Shown: one piece after another, positions 15,744-23,352 of the stretch | How positions within the stretch are numbered: the first letter of the stretch is position 1 | Layout: each line of letters begins with the position of its first letter | Origin: an uncultured Kiritimatiellota bacterium | GTDB taxonomy: Bacteria; Verrucomicrobiota; Kiritimatiellia; RFP12; UBA1067 | Length of the DNA stretch: 27,410 bases | Direction of reading: 5' to 3' | NCBI GenBank assembly: GCA_934654805.1 | Contig: CAKUGW010000030.1 | Span: forward strand, 1-27,410 | The notes under the pieces: generated by a model | Told to the model about the DNA's origin: nothing | The model's database searches: none | What the model saw: only the letters and a program-made list of their open reading frames with translations | Made by a program: the position numbers and the translations under genes

Positions 15744-17108
15744 ATGCGCGAAGTGTTTTCCTACGTCATTGGTCTCGGCGCGGCGGTGATGATGCCGGTC
15801 ATCTTCACCGCGCTCGGCGTCGGCATCGGCATCCGCCTCCCGAAGGCCCTCAAGTCGGGCCTCCTCGTGGGCGTCGGCTTCGTCGGCCTCGGCGTGGTGA
15901 CGGCGCTTCTGACGTCGAGCCTCGGCCCGGCCCTGAAGGGCATGACCGAGCTTTACCATCTCAACCTGCCCTACTTCGACCTCGGCTGGCCGGCGGCGGC
16001 GGCCGTCGCCTACTCGTGCGCCGTCGGCGCGTTCATCATCCCCGTCTGCCTCGGCGTGAACGTCGCGCTGCTGTTCGCCGGCGCGACGCGCACGGTGAAC
16101 ATCGACCTCTGGAACTACTGGCACTTCGCATTCCTCGGCGCGATGGTCTTCTTCGCGACCGGCTCGCTCGCCTGGGCGTTCTATGCGGCGATTGTCCTCT
16201 ACGTCATCACGCTCTGCCTTGCCGACTTCACGGCGAAGGGCTTCCAGGCGTACTACGGGGACGTGGCCGGCATCTCCATCCCCCAGCCTTTCTGCCAGAG
16301 CATCACGCCGTTCGCCGTTGCGCTCAACTGGGCGCTTGACCGCCTCCCCGGCTTCGCGAAGCTCGACATCGACGCGGAGGGACTGAAGCGCAAGTTCGGC
16401 CTGTTCGGCGAGCCGCTCTTCCTCGGCGCGCTCATTGGCTGCGGTATCGGCGCGCTCCGGTGCGACGGCTGGCGGGACGCCGTCGATTCGGTTCCGGCGA
16501 TCCTGAAGCTTGGCGTCACGGTCGGCGCGGTCATGGAGCTTATCCCGCGCATCACCGCGCTGTTCATCGAGGGCCTGAAGCCCATCTGCCAGGCCGTGCA
16601 GGAGAGGCTTTCGCGGCGGTTCGGAAATGTCGGCTTCAGCATCGGCATGAGCCCCGCGCTCGTCATCGGGCATCCGACGACGCTCGTCGTGTCGATCCTG
16701 CTCATTCCCGTCATCCTCTTTCTCTCGGTCGTCCTGCCCGGCAACAGGTTCCTGCCGCTCGCGTCGCTGGCGGGGATGTTCTACCTCTTCCCGTGCGTTC
16801 TGCCGATCACGAGGGGCAACGTGCCGAAGACGTTCGTGATCGGGCTTGTCGCGCTCGTCTGCGGGCTCTACTTCGTCACGGACCTGACGCCCGCGTTCAC
16901 GAAGGCGGTCGCGGCGGCGAACTGCGACGGCATCGCGGTGCCGCCGGGCTTCGCGGGCGGCGCGGCGCTCGACTTCGCGTCCGCGCTGGGATGCTGGCTC
17001 GTCTTCCATTTGACGGTGACGCTCAAGTGGGCCGGCGCGGTGCTGGCGGGACTGTTGGCCGTTGGGCTGTGCGTCGTCAACGGGCGTCGGATAAGGAAGG
17101 GGCGGTGA
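15744..17108 (+). CDS. GatC-like PTS EIIC permease (galactitol family), without EIIA/EIIB partners nearby
   Basis: A 454-aa membrane protein, close to the length of E. coli GatC. It follows GatC along its length: YVIGLGAAVMMPVIF at the start, GVGFVGLGVV, LPYFDLGWPAAA, VNIDLWNYWHF, GISIPQPF, KRKFGLFGEPLFLG, GMSPALVIGHPT and VLPGNRFLPLASL, with about ten hydrophobic segments. EIIC proteins form the membrane channel of sugar phosphotransferase systems. No EIIA, EIIB, HPr or EI gene is in the window. It leads the operon with kduI and kduD, whose substrates are not phosphorylated, so it may carry uronates without phosphorylation. The transport substrate is inference; the family is clear. Confidence 0.88.
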   Translation: MREVFSYVIGLGAAVMMPVIFTALGVGIGIRLPKALKSGLLVGVGFVGLGVVTALLTSSLGPALKGMTELYHLNLPYFDLGWPAAAAVAYSCAVGAFIIPVCLGVNVALLFAGATRTVNIDLWNYWHFAFLGAMVFFATGSLAWAFYAAIVLYVITLCLADFTAKGFQAYYGDVAGISIPQPFCQSITPFAVALNWALDRLPGFAKLDIDAEGLKRKFGLFGEPLFLGALIGCGIGALRCDGWRDAVDSVPAILKLGVTVGAVMELIPRITALFIEGLKPICQAVQERLSRRFGNVGFSIGMSPALVIGHPTTLVVSILLIPVILFLSVVLPGNRFLPLASLAGMFYLFPCVLPITRGNVPKTFVIGLVALVCGLYFVTDLTPAFTKAVAAANCDGIAVPPGFAGGAALDFASALGCWLVFHLTVTLKWAGAVLAGLLAVGLCVVNGRRIRKGR

Positions 17109-17110
17109 GC

Positions 17111-17986
17111 ATGGTGCCGCGTTTCCGCGTTAAGTTGCTGTGCCTGGTTTGCGCCCCTTCGGCTTTCGCCGCCTGCGGCGTGGCGCCAGAGCGCAACGGC
17201 GATTTCTACTGGGAGAACGACAAGGTCGGCTTCCGCGCCTACGGGCCGCGCGATGCGCATCTCTGGAGCGGCATCGACGTCTTCAACAAGGGTCATGCCA
17301 AGGACGAGGTCGTGAAGCTCCTGCGCGGCAAGGGCGCACATGGCGCATGGCACAGCCTCGCGGCGCTGAAGGGCGGCGTCCGCACGTTCGACAACTACAC
17401 GATGGGCGCGTCGCGTGGGGTCGGCGGCGTGGCGTTTTGGGGTGACGGCGAATGGAAGACCTACCCGAACTGGATTTCGAGCGAAGTGCTGCATGACGGT
17501 GACGACTTCCTGCAGTTCCGACTCGTCTATCCGGCGTTTTCGGCGGCGGGAAAGATGACCTGCCTGATCATGCTGAGGCGCGGCGACCGCTTTTTCCGCA
17601 GCGACGTCAGCTTCGAGAGGGAGTTCTTTGGCGACTTCGCGGCGGGGCCGGGCCTCGATCTGGATCCGCAGCGAGGGCACAGGGGCTCGCTCGTTGAGGA
17701 GCCGGGGCTCGTCTCGCTTTTCGAGGACGAGAAGCTCGACGCGAAGGGCAATCCTGAAGGCTCAACGATGGCGGCGATTGTCGTGGCTGACCCGTCGGCG
17801 GTCGAGGTGCGCACGGACCACCAGAACTGCCGCGTGCTGGCGTTCAGGACGCAGCACTTCACCTACTGGGCAGGCGCGAGCTGGTCGGGCGCGGGCGAGA
17901 TCACGACGCCGGCGGCATGGCATCGGCATGTCCGGGAATTCCGTGCGGAAATTTCTGGCACAACGCAAAAGGAGGACAGGAAATGA
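17111..17986 (+). CDS. DUF4861-like secreted protein
   Basis: A 291-aa protein. The start at 17111 is supported by AAGGAAGGGG eight bases upstream, two bases after the previous stop. It has a signal peptide (LLCLVCAPSAFAACG; the Cys is not in a good lipobox). The mature start DFYWENDKVGFRAYGPR and later YTMGASRGVGGVAFWGDGEWKTYPNW resemble DUF4861 proteins, which I know mainly from polysaccharide loci of Bacteroidota. There the mature part is usually longer, so this is a short form. It is rich in beta-strands. The stop overlaps the kduI start as ATGA, so the two are probably translationally coupled, an odd coupling of an exported protein with a cytoplasmic isomerase. A role in acting on or binding uronate oligosaccharides outside the cytoplasm is possible but unproven. 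Confidence 0.65.
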   Translation: MVPRFRVKLLCLVCAPSAFAACGVAPERNGDFYWENDKVGFRAYGPRDAHLWSGIDVFNKGHAKDEVVKLLRGKGAHGAWHSLAALKGGVRTFDNYTMGASRGVGGVAFWGDGEWKTYPNWISSEVLHDGDDFLQFRLVYPAFSAAGKMTCLIMLRRGDRFFRSDVSFEREFFGDFAAGPGLDLDPQRGHRGSLVEEPGLVSLFEDEKLDAKGNPEGSTMAAIVVADPSAVEVRTDHQNCRVLAFRTQHFTYWAGASWSGAGEITTPAAWHRHVREFRAEISGTTQKEDRK

Positions 17987-18894
17987 CAGCAATGGCACTG
18001 CTGGCGACAGTCGCGAACGTCGCCGTCCAGACGGCGACGCACCCGGACGACTTCAAGACGTTCGACACGGAGAGGATCCGCAGCCGCTTCGTCATGGAGA
18101 AGGTGATGGCGCCGGACGAGATCAACCTCACCTACACGCTCTACGACCGCCTCGTCTACGGCGGCGCGATGCCGGTCGCGCGGGAGCTGGCGCTCGAGCC
18201 CTTCGCGGAACTGCGCGCCGAACGCTTCCTCGACCGCCGCGAGCTCGGCGTCGTCAATGTCGGTGGCCCAGGCGTCGTCACCGTGGACGGCGAGGCGTTT
18301 GCGCTCGCCTTCAAGGAGGCGCTTTACGTCGGACGCGGCAAGAAGTCTGTCGCGTTCAAGTCGCTCGATGCGCAGAACCCGGCGAAGTTCTACCTCAACT
18401 CGGCGCCGGCGCACAAAGCTTACGTGACGCAGCGCGTCACGTCCGACCAGTCCTGCGCGAAGCCAGGCTATACGATCGGCAACTTCATCAGGGCCGGCAA
18501 GCCGGAGGAGTCGAACGACCGCGTCATCAACCAGCTCATCGTCGCGCCCGTCCTCGCGAAAGCGCCCGGAGGCGGCTGCTGCCAGCTGCAGATGGGGCTC
18601 ACCGAGCTGAAGCCGGGCAGCGTCTGGAACACGATGCCGCAGCACGTCCACAGCCGCCGCATGGAGGTCTACTTCTACTTCAACGTCCCGTCCGGCCAGG
18701 CGATCTGCCACCAGATGGGGCGGCCGCAGGAGCAGCGGCTCGTCTGGCTGCACGGCGAGCAGGCGATCACCGCGCCGGAGTGGAGCGTCCACTCGGCGGC
18801 CGGCACGTCGAACTACATGTTCATTTGGGGCATGGGAGGAGAGAACCTCGACTATGGCGACATGGACAAAATCCGAATCACGGAAATGAAATGA
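17983..18894 (+). CDS. kduI: 5-keto-4-deoxyuronate isomerase (4-deoxy-L-threo-5-hexosulose-uronate ketol-isomerase)
   Basis: A 303-aa protein. KduI converts 5-keto-4-deoxyuronate (DKI), made from unsaturated uronates, to 3-deoxy-D-glycero-2,5-hexodiulosonate (DKII) in the cytoplasm. The zinc ligands of the family are all present: H221, H223 and E228 in QHVHSRRMEVYFYF and H270 in WSVHSAAG, with the same spacing as H196, H198, E203 and H245 of E. coli KduI. DEINLTYTLYDRLVYGGAMP is another hallmark. The start 17983 has AAGGAGG seven bases upstream and overlaps the previous stop. The N terminus is some 13 residues longer than in E. coli, with a hydrophobic MTAMALLATVANVAVQT lead. That could be a start at 17992 or a real extension. 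kduD follows after 11 bases. Confidence 0.95.
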   Translation: MTAMALLATVANVAVQTATHPDDFKTFDTERIRSRFVMEKVMAPDEINLTYTLYDRLVYGGAMPVARELALEPFAELRAERFLDRRELGVVNVGGPGVVTVDGEAFALAFKEALYVGRGKKSVAFKSLDAQNPAKFYLNSAPAHKAYVTQRVTSDQSCAKPGYTIGNFIRAGKPEESNDRVINQLIVAPVLAKAPGGGCCQLQMGLTELKPGSVWNTMPQHVHSRRMEVYFYFNVPSGQAICHQMGRPQEQRLVWLHGEQAITAPEWSVHSAAGTSNYMFIWGMGGENLDYGDMDKIRITEMK

Positions 18895-18905
18895 AGGAGA
18901 ATAAT

Positions 18906-19670
18906 ATGATACTCGATCAGTTCAAGCTGGACGGCAAGGTCGCCGTCGTCACGGGCGCGGGACGCGGAATCGGCCAGGCCTACGCCCTCGGCCTCGCGGA
19001 GGCGGGCGCGGACGTCGCGGCCGTCGACGTCATTCCGATGGACGAGACGCTGGCGGCGATCCGCAAGCTCGGCCGCCGGGCGATCGGCCTCAAGGCCGAC
19101 CTCGCGAAGGGCGAGAAGGAGGCCCCGAAGGTCATCGCGAAGGTCGTGAAGGCGCTGGGACGCCTCGACATCCTCGTCAACAACGCGGGCATCATCCGCC
19201 GCGAGCCGTTCACGGAACACTCGGCGAAGAACTGGAACGACGTCATCGCGATCAACCTCTCGACGCCGTTCTTCCTTTCGCAGGCGGCGGCGCGGCAGAT
19301 GGCTGCGCAGGGGCAGGGCGGCAAGATCATCAACATCGCGTCGATGCTCTCGTTCCAGGGCGGCATCCTCGTGCCGGGCTACGCGGCCTCGAAGGGCGGC
19401 ATCAAGTCGCTCACGATGCTCATGGCGAACGAGCTCGCGAAGGACGGCATCCGCGTGAACGCGATCGCGCCGGGCTACATCGCGACGGCGAACACCGCGC
19501 CGATCCGGGCAGACCGGAAGCGCAACCAGGCGATCCTCGACCGCATCCCCGCCGGGCGCTGGGGCACGCCGGACGATCTCAAGGGCCTCTGCGTCTTCCT
19601 CGCGTCCCCGGCCTCTGACTATGTGACGGGCGCCACTTACGTCTGCGACGGCGGCTGGCTCGCGCGGTAG
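18906..19670 (+). CDS. kduD: 2-deoxy-D-gluconate 3-dehydrogenase / 2,5-diketo-3-deoxygluconate reductase
   Basis: A 254-aa short-chain dehydrogenase, almost the length of E. coli KduD (253). It reduces DKII to 2-keto-3-deoxygluconate with NAD(P)H. The nucleotide-binding motif TGAGRGIG is at residues 16-23, NNAG follows, and the catalytic set is S146, Y159 and K163 (YAASK). The C terminus YVTGATYVCDGGWLAR is typical. AAGGAG at 18894-18899 gives a clear ribosome binding site, six bases before the ATG. It is the last gene of the operon. The next operon's control region starts within 100 bases, and no good terminator is seen between them. KdgK and KdgA, which would use the product, are not in the window. 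Confidence 0.93.
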   Translation: MILDQFKLDGKVAVVTGAGRGIGQAYALGLAEAGADVAAVDVIPMDETLAAIRKLGRRAIGLKADLAKGEKEAPKVIAKVVKALGRLDILVNNAGIIRREPFTEHSAKNWNDVIAINLSTPFFLSQAAARQMAAQGQGGKIINIASMLSFQGGILVPGYAASKGGIKSLTMLMANELAKDGIRVNAIAPGYIATANTAPIRADRKRNQAILDRIPAGRWGTPDDLKGLCVFLASPASDYVTGATYVCDGGWLAR

Positions 19671-19768
19671 GGGATGATGCTTGCCTGAACCTTGGCAAAG
19701 TGGTCGGCAGTTGCAGAAACGCATCATTATCTCAAATATGGCGGGTGCGTGTTTGCGATGGGGTCGAA

Positions 19769-19808
19769 TTTTCAGAAAACGCAATCGCTTTTTCAGGAAC
19801 TGCAATTT
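19769..19808 (+). promoter_or_regulatory. Operator 2: two 19-bp direct repeats, 21-bp period
   Basis: TTTTCAGAAAACGCAATCG (19769-19787) and TTTTCAGGAACTGCAATTT (19790-19808), offset by 21 bases, match operator 1 in sequence, spacing and position relative to -35. A weaker, gapped look-alike (TTGCAGAAACGCA at 19711-19723) lies about 60 bases upstream. Consensus over the four good copies: TTTTCARRAAHYGCAATYK. Confidence 0.8.
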
Positions 19809-19834
19809 ACTTTTCGCCGCCGCAGGTGTATACT
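19806..19834 (+). promoter_or_regulatory. Promoter of the GH88 / surface protein / lyase operon
   Basis: TTTACT (19806-19811), a 17-base spacer and TATACT (19829-19834), the same hexamers and spacing as the promoter of the first uronate operon. The ATG at 19842 follows the -10 box by only seven bases, so the transcript should be leaderless. Confidence 0.72.
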
Positions 19835-19841
19835 GCACAAC

Positions 19842-21089
19842 ATGGAAACAGTCCTTGTCGTTGTGGAAACAGTCCTGGTCGTTGTCCTTGCCGTCTGCGG
19901 GGCGTGCCTGCGTGCCGATGCCGCGTCCGAAGCCCAGCTCAAGGCGAGACTCTCGGATGTCTTCGTGAAGGCTTCCGCGCACTACCGCGCGCTGGACGCG
20001 GCAGCGACGCCGCTCATGCGGGACGCGAGCGGAAGGCCGCGCGTGCCGCATGGTTGGTTGAAATGGAAGACCGGAAAGGACGAGCTCGACATGCGCGAGA
20101 TCTACTGGTGGACGTCCGGCCACTTTCCCGGTTCGCTCTGGCTTCTCCACGAGGCGACGGGCGAGGCCTACTTCCGCAGCCGCGCGACGGCGTGGACGGA
20201 GCTGCTGCGCCCGGTCGCCGACTATGGCGGCAACCATGACATCGGCTTCATGATGTACTGCTCCTTCGGCAACGCGCGGCGCATCCTCAAGACCGACCGC
20301 TACGACGACTTGCTCGTGCAGACGGCTGAAACGCTCTCCCGGCGCTACGAGCCGTCCCTTGGGCTGATCCGCAGCTGGGGCGATATCGCGGACCGCGACC
20401 ACTTCCTCGTCATACCCGACAACTTGATGAACCTCGAACTGCTGGAGGTGGCCTCGAAGATCTCGGGGAATCCGCGCTTCGACGCGATTGCGCGGGGCCA
20501 TGCGACGAAGACGCGACAGAACCACTTCCGCGCCGATGGCGGCACTTACCACGTCCTCGACTACGACCAACGGCCGGGCTTTCTCGGTTCGGTACAGGAT
20601 ATCAGGCGCGGACAGGGCCTCTCCTGCCGGACGGCGTGGAGCCGTGGGCAGAGCTGGGCGATCTACGGCTACGCCATGATGTACCGCGAGACAAAGGATC
20701 CGGCGTATCTCGCCTTCGCCCAGAGGGTGGCGGACTTCGCGATCGGCCACCCCGGCATGCCTGCGGACGGCATCCCATACTGGGACTTTGGCGCGCCTGG
20801 CGAGGAGCGCGACAGCTCCGCCGGCGCGGTCATGGCGTCGGCACTCCTGGAACTTGCGGACTTCGTCGGCGGCGCGAAGGGCGCGGCGTACCGGGCGTTC
20901 GCCGTGAAGCAGCTTCTCGCGCTCGCCTCACCCGCCTACTTCTCGGAAGGCGACGAGATTGGTCACTGGCTGCTCAAGCACGGCGTCGGACACAAGCCCG
21001 GCGACTCGGAGATCGACACACCGCTCAGCTACGGCGACTACTACTTCCTGGAGGCGCTGCTCCGCTTCCGCGCATCCGTTTCCATGTAA
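19842..21089 (+). CDS. Unsaturated glucuronyl hydrolase, GH88 family, exported
   Basis: A 415-aa protein. GH88 enzymes remove the delta-4,5-unsaturated uronate left at the non-reducing end by polysaccharide lyases, by hydrating the double bond. The (alpha/alpha)6-barrel motifs are clear: REIYWWTSGHFPGSLWLL, GNHDIGFM (D133), IPDNLMNLELL (D193), TAWSRGQSWAIYGYA and DSSAGAVMASALLEL. D133 and D193 stand 60 apart, like the catalytic pair D88/D149 of Bacillus UGL (61 apart). The start 19842 is set by the -10 box just upstream, although the frame is open further back. The first 23 residues form a signal peptide that contains a seven-residue tandem duplication (ETVLVVV twice). GH105 is a related alternative, but the motifs suit GH88 better. 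Confidence 0.88.
   Translation: METVLVVVETVLVVVLAVCGACLRADAASEAQLKARLSDVFVKASAHYRALDAAATPLMRDASGRPRVPHGWLKWKTGKDELDMREIYWWTSGHFPGSLWLLHEATGEAYFRSRATAWTELLRPVADYGGNHDIGFMMYCSFGNARRILKTDRYDDLLVQTAETLSRRYEPSLGLIRSWGDIADRDHFLVIPDNLMNLELLEVASKISGNPRFDAIARGHATKTRQNHFRADGGTYHVLDYDQRPGFLGSVQDIRRGQGLSCRTAWSRGQSWAIYGYAMMYRETKDPAYLAFAQRVADFAIGHPGMPADGIPYWDFGAPGEERDSSAGAVMASALLELADFVGGAKGAAYRAFAVKQLLALASPAYFSEGDEIGHWLLKHGVGHKPGDSEIDTPLSYGDYYFLEALLRFRASVSM
19843..19884 (+). repeat. 21-bp tandem duplication inside the signal peptide of the GH88 gene
   Basis: The 21-base unit at 19843-19863 is repeated at 19864-19884 with one base changed (T to G). It keeps the frame and encodes the duplicated ETVLVVV of the hydrophobic leader. 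Confidence 0.9.
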
Positions 21090-21125
21090 TCCACCAAATC
21101 CATGACAAAGCGAAAGGACAAGACC

Positions 21126-23336
21126 ATGGCAAGAAAGAAAAGACTGATGCAAGGGCGCCTAATCCTCGGAGCCTTCTGTGCGACACTGTCGTGCCCGTGC
21201 GCAGCGGCGGAGGTCACGTTGCAGCAGGACAACATGAAGGATTTTGACGGTAGCGGCGCGTTTGTCGGCTTTGGCAAGGGAACGTCCTATGCGACGACCT
21301 GGACGTGCCTTGATGGACATGGCTATTGGAATGGGGACATCGACAAGATTTCTGAAGGGTACGACTATGTGATTGGTCAAGGGCGCGTCCTGCGCACGCC
21401 CGCATCCGCGACGGCGGACACGTTCAAGGGCGACAGCCTCATCCTGCGAGGCGGAAGCATGGTCTCGTATTCGCGCCGCGACTGCATCCTGGATTTCAAG
21501 ACGCTGCGCGTGGAAGCCGATGCGAACATCAGCAGCTACACGGGTGCCTCGTCTGGGCAAGACGTTTCGGACAGTGCGCACAGCGCCATGAAGATCGGCG
21601 GAGTCTTTGATCTCGGTTCCTGTACGGTGACGCTCTCTTGCGGGGAAAACCGCAACACGGGCATGGAAGTCTCTGGCGAACTGAAGGGCGAGGCGACGGC
21701 GCGCGTTGTCGTTTCGGGAAACACGAAGAACTGGACGCCTGTCTCGGAGACCTGCTCGCTGTCTCGCCAGAATGTCCTGATCCGCCCGCGCTTGGCGCTG
21801 AAAGGGAAGACAGACGGTTTCAAGGGCCAGATCCGGATGGGCGACCGCACACGCCTTCTGATTGGCTCTTCGGGGGTGGCCGGCGACGGCAGCTCCGTCG
21901 AGCTGGCGGGGACGGATCTGCCGGGTGACGCCGCGATCATCGCGTCCGCTGGCGCGGACATCAAGCCGTCGGTCGCTACGCTGACGCTGGGGAAGAACGC
22001 CCTGGTCGAAGTGCCGACGGACGCGGCGCGAAACGCCGGTGCCCTGACGGTGACGCGCGCCCTGACGTACACGGCTCCCGTGCAGGTTGCCGTCTCGACG
22101 ATGCCCGCGTCCGACGCGGCGTTCAAGATTCCCGTCCTGACGCTGGCGTCGGGCGCCGAGGGTGCGCTGAATGCGGACGATTTCACGTTCGTAGGGACTC
22201 TTGACGGGGCGTTCGGGGCCTTTGCCGGGTTCGCGGTCGAAACGACGGACGCGGGCGAGAAGACGCTCGTTGCCAGCTTCCGCAGGGTTGTCGAGCAGGT
22301 TCAGTCCATGACCGGCGGCGACGGCAAGACCTACCCGCAGACATGGGATGAGATGGCCACATTCACGCATGACGGGCAAGAGGGACACTATTGGAGCGAC
22401 AACGCGCCGATTGGCGAGGGCAAGGGCTACCGTGCGACAATGGGGCTACGCATTCCTGGAAAGTCGGGTGTCCTTGCGACGAATGTCTTTCCGGGCGCTT
22501 CGCTCTGCATTGCCAAGGAGGCCTTCGTCGCGAACTGGGGCTCTCCCCTGTCGGCCTCGCCCGCCCTGTCCGTCTGCGAGATCGCCGACTTGCGGATGTG
22601 CAACGGCACGGTTCTTGCCAACTGGGCCTGGGTCGGCGGCGCCGAACGCATCTACGCGACGCTGGCGGGCCGGCTGACGATCGACGGCACGGTCCGCGTC
22701 CAATTCCTGAACAACACGCGCAACGGCTTGAACATTGCGTCGCGCATCGTGGGCGACGAGAACGCGAAACTGTCCATCGACCCGTCGACGGATCCCGCTG
22801 AAGGGCCGGGGCGCGGCACCTCGCGCGAATACCTGGGGGATGTGCGGATCGCCGGGGACGCCAGCGGGTTCCGCGGAACGGTGGAGACGACGGTCAGCAA
22901 CATCCTCACGGTCGCCTCCTATCCGGGAAAGCTTGTCGCGAAGACAGGCGCGATCGTCCGGACCTTTGGCGTGACATCGACGGCCGAAATTCAGGTCGGC
23001 TCGTTTGAGGACGGAACGGAGATCGAGGCGCCGTGCGATTTCGCCAACGGAACGGCCGGCTGCCTCGTGTTCGCGAAGGAGTTTTCGGCGGCGGGCCGGT
23101 TGCGCATTCGCCCGACGGGAACGCCGCGCCCGCTGAAGGACGGGCGGGTTTCTCTGCCGCTTCTGAAGGTCCCGAGCGCGGGGGCGAAGCTGACAGCCGA
23201 GAATGTCGTCTTGGACACGGCGGGGCTTGTCCGCATCGGGACGCGCGCGCTGGCCTTGTCTATCACGGACGACGGCACGTGGCAGACCGTCTCGCTGACA
23301 GCCGCCGTACGCGGATTCGCCATCCTGATTCGCTGA
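21126..23336 (+). CDS. Secreted beta-rich surface protein with two-fold internal duplication
   Basis: 736 aa from the ATG at 21126, chosen over 21102 because AAAGGA lies seven bases before it. It has a signal peptide (RLILGAFCATLSCPCAAA). I do not recognise a named family. The sequence reads like a stack of short beta-strands, as in autotransporter-passenger or parallel beta-helix proteins. It is built from two related halves: GTSYATTW / KTYPQTW, HGYWNGDIDKISEGYDY / EGHYWSDNAPIGEGKGY, TDGFKGQIR / ASGFRGTVE, and FKIPVLTLASGAEGALNADDF / VSLPLLKVPSAGAKLTAENV. Each half is about 360 residues. There is no LPxTG or PEP-CTERM tail. It sits 36 bases after GH88 and 16 before the lyase gene, so it is part of the uronate operon. 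It could bind the substrate polysaccharide or be a decorated surface protein; function unknown. Confidence 0.7.
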   Translation: MARKKRLMQGRLILGAFCATLSCPCAAAEVTLQQDNMKDFDGSGAFVGFGKGTSYATTWTCLDGHGYWNGDIDKISEGYDYVIGQGRVLRTPASATADTFKGDSLILRGGSMVSYSRRDCILDFKTLRVEADANISSYTGASSGQDVSDSAHSAMKIGGVFDLGSCTVTLSCGENRNTGMEVSGELKGEATARVVVSGNTKNWTPVSETCSLSRQNVLIRPRLALKGKTDGFKGQIRMGDRTRLLIGSSGVAGDGSSVELAGTDLPGDAAIIASAGADIKPSVATLTLGKNALVEVPTDAARNAGALTVTRALTYTAPVQVAVSTMPASDAAFKIPVLTLASGAEGALNADDFTFVGTLDGAFGAFAGFAVETTDAGEKTLVASFRRVVEQVQSMTGGDGKTYPQTWDEMATFTHDGQEGHYWSDNAPIGEGKGYRATMGLRIPGKSGVLATNVFPGASLCIAKEAFVANWGSPLSASPALSVCEIADLRMCNGTVLANWAWVGGAERIYATLAGRLTIDGTVRVQFLNNTRNGLNIASRIVGDENAKLSIDPSTDPAEGPGRGTSREYLGDVRIAGDASGFRGTVETTVSNILTVASYPGKLVAKTGAIVRTFGVTSTAEIQVGSFEDGTEIEAPCDFANGTAGCLVFAKEFSAAGRLRIRPTGTPRPLKDGRVSLPLLKVPSAGAKLTAENVVLDTAGLVRIGTRALALSITDDGTWQTVSLTAAVRGFAILIR

Positions 23337-23352
23337 AGAGGGAGGGACTGCG

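Noticed and set aside
19681..19698. TTGCC...GGCAA hairpin after kduD as a terminator
   Set aside because: The stem is only five base pairs with no T run, too weak to call.
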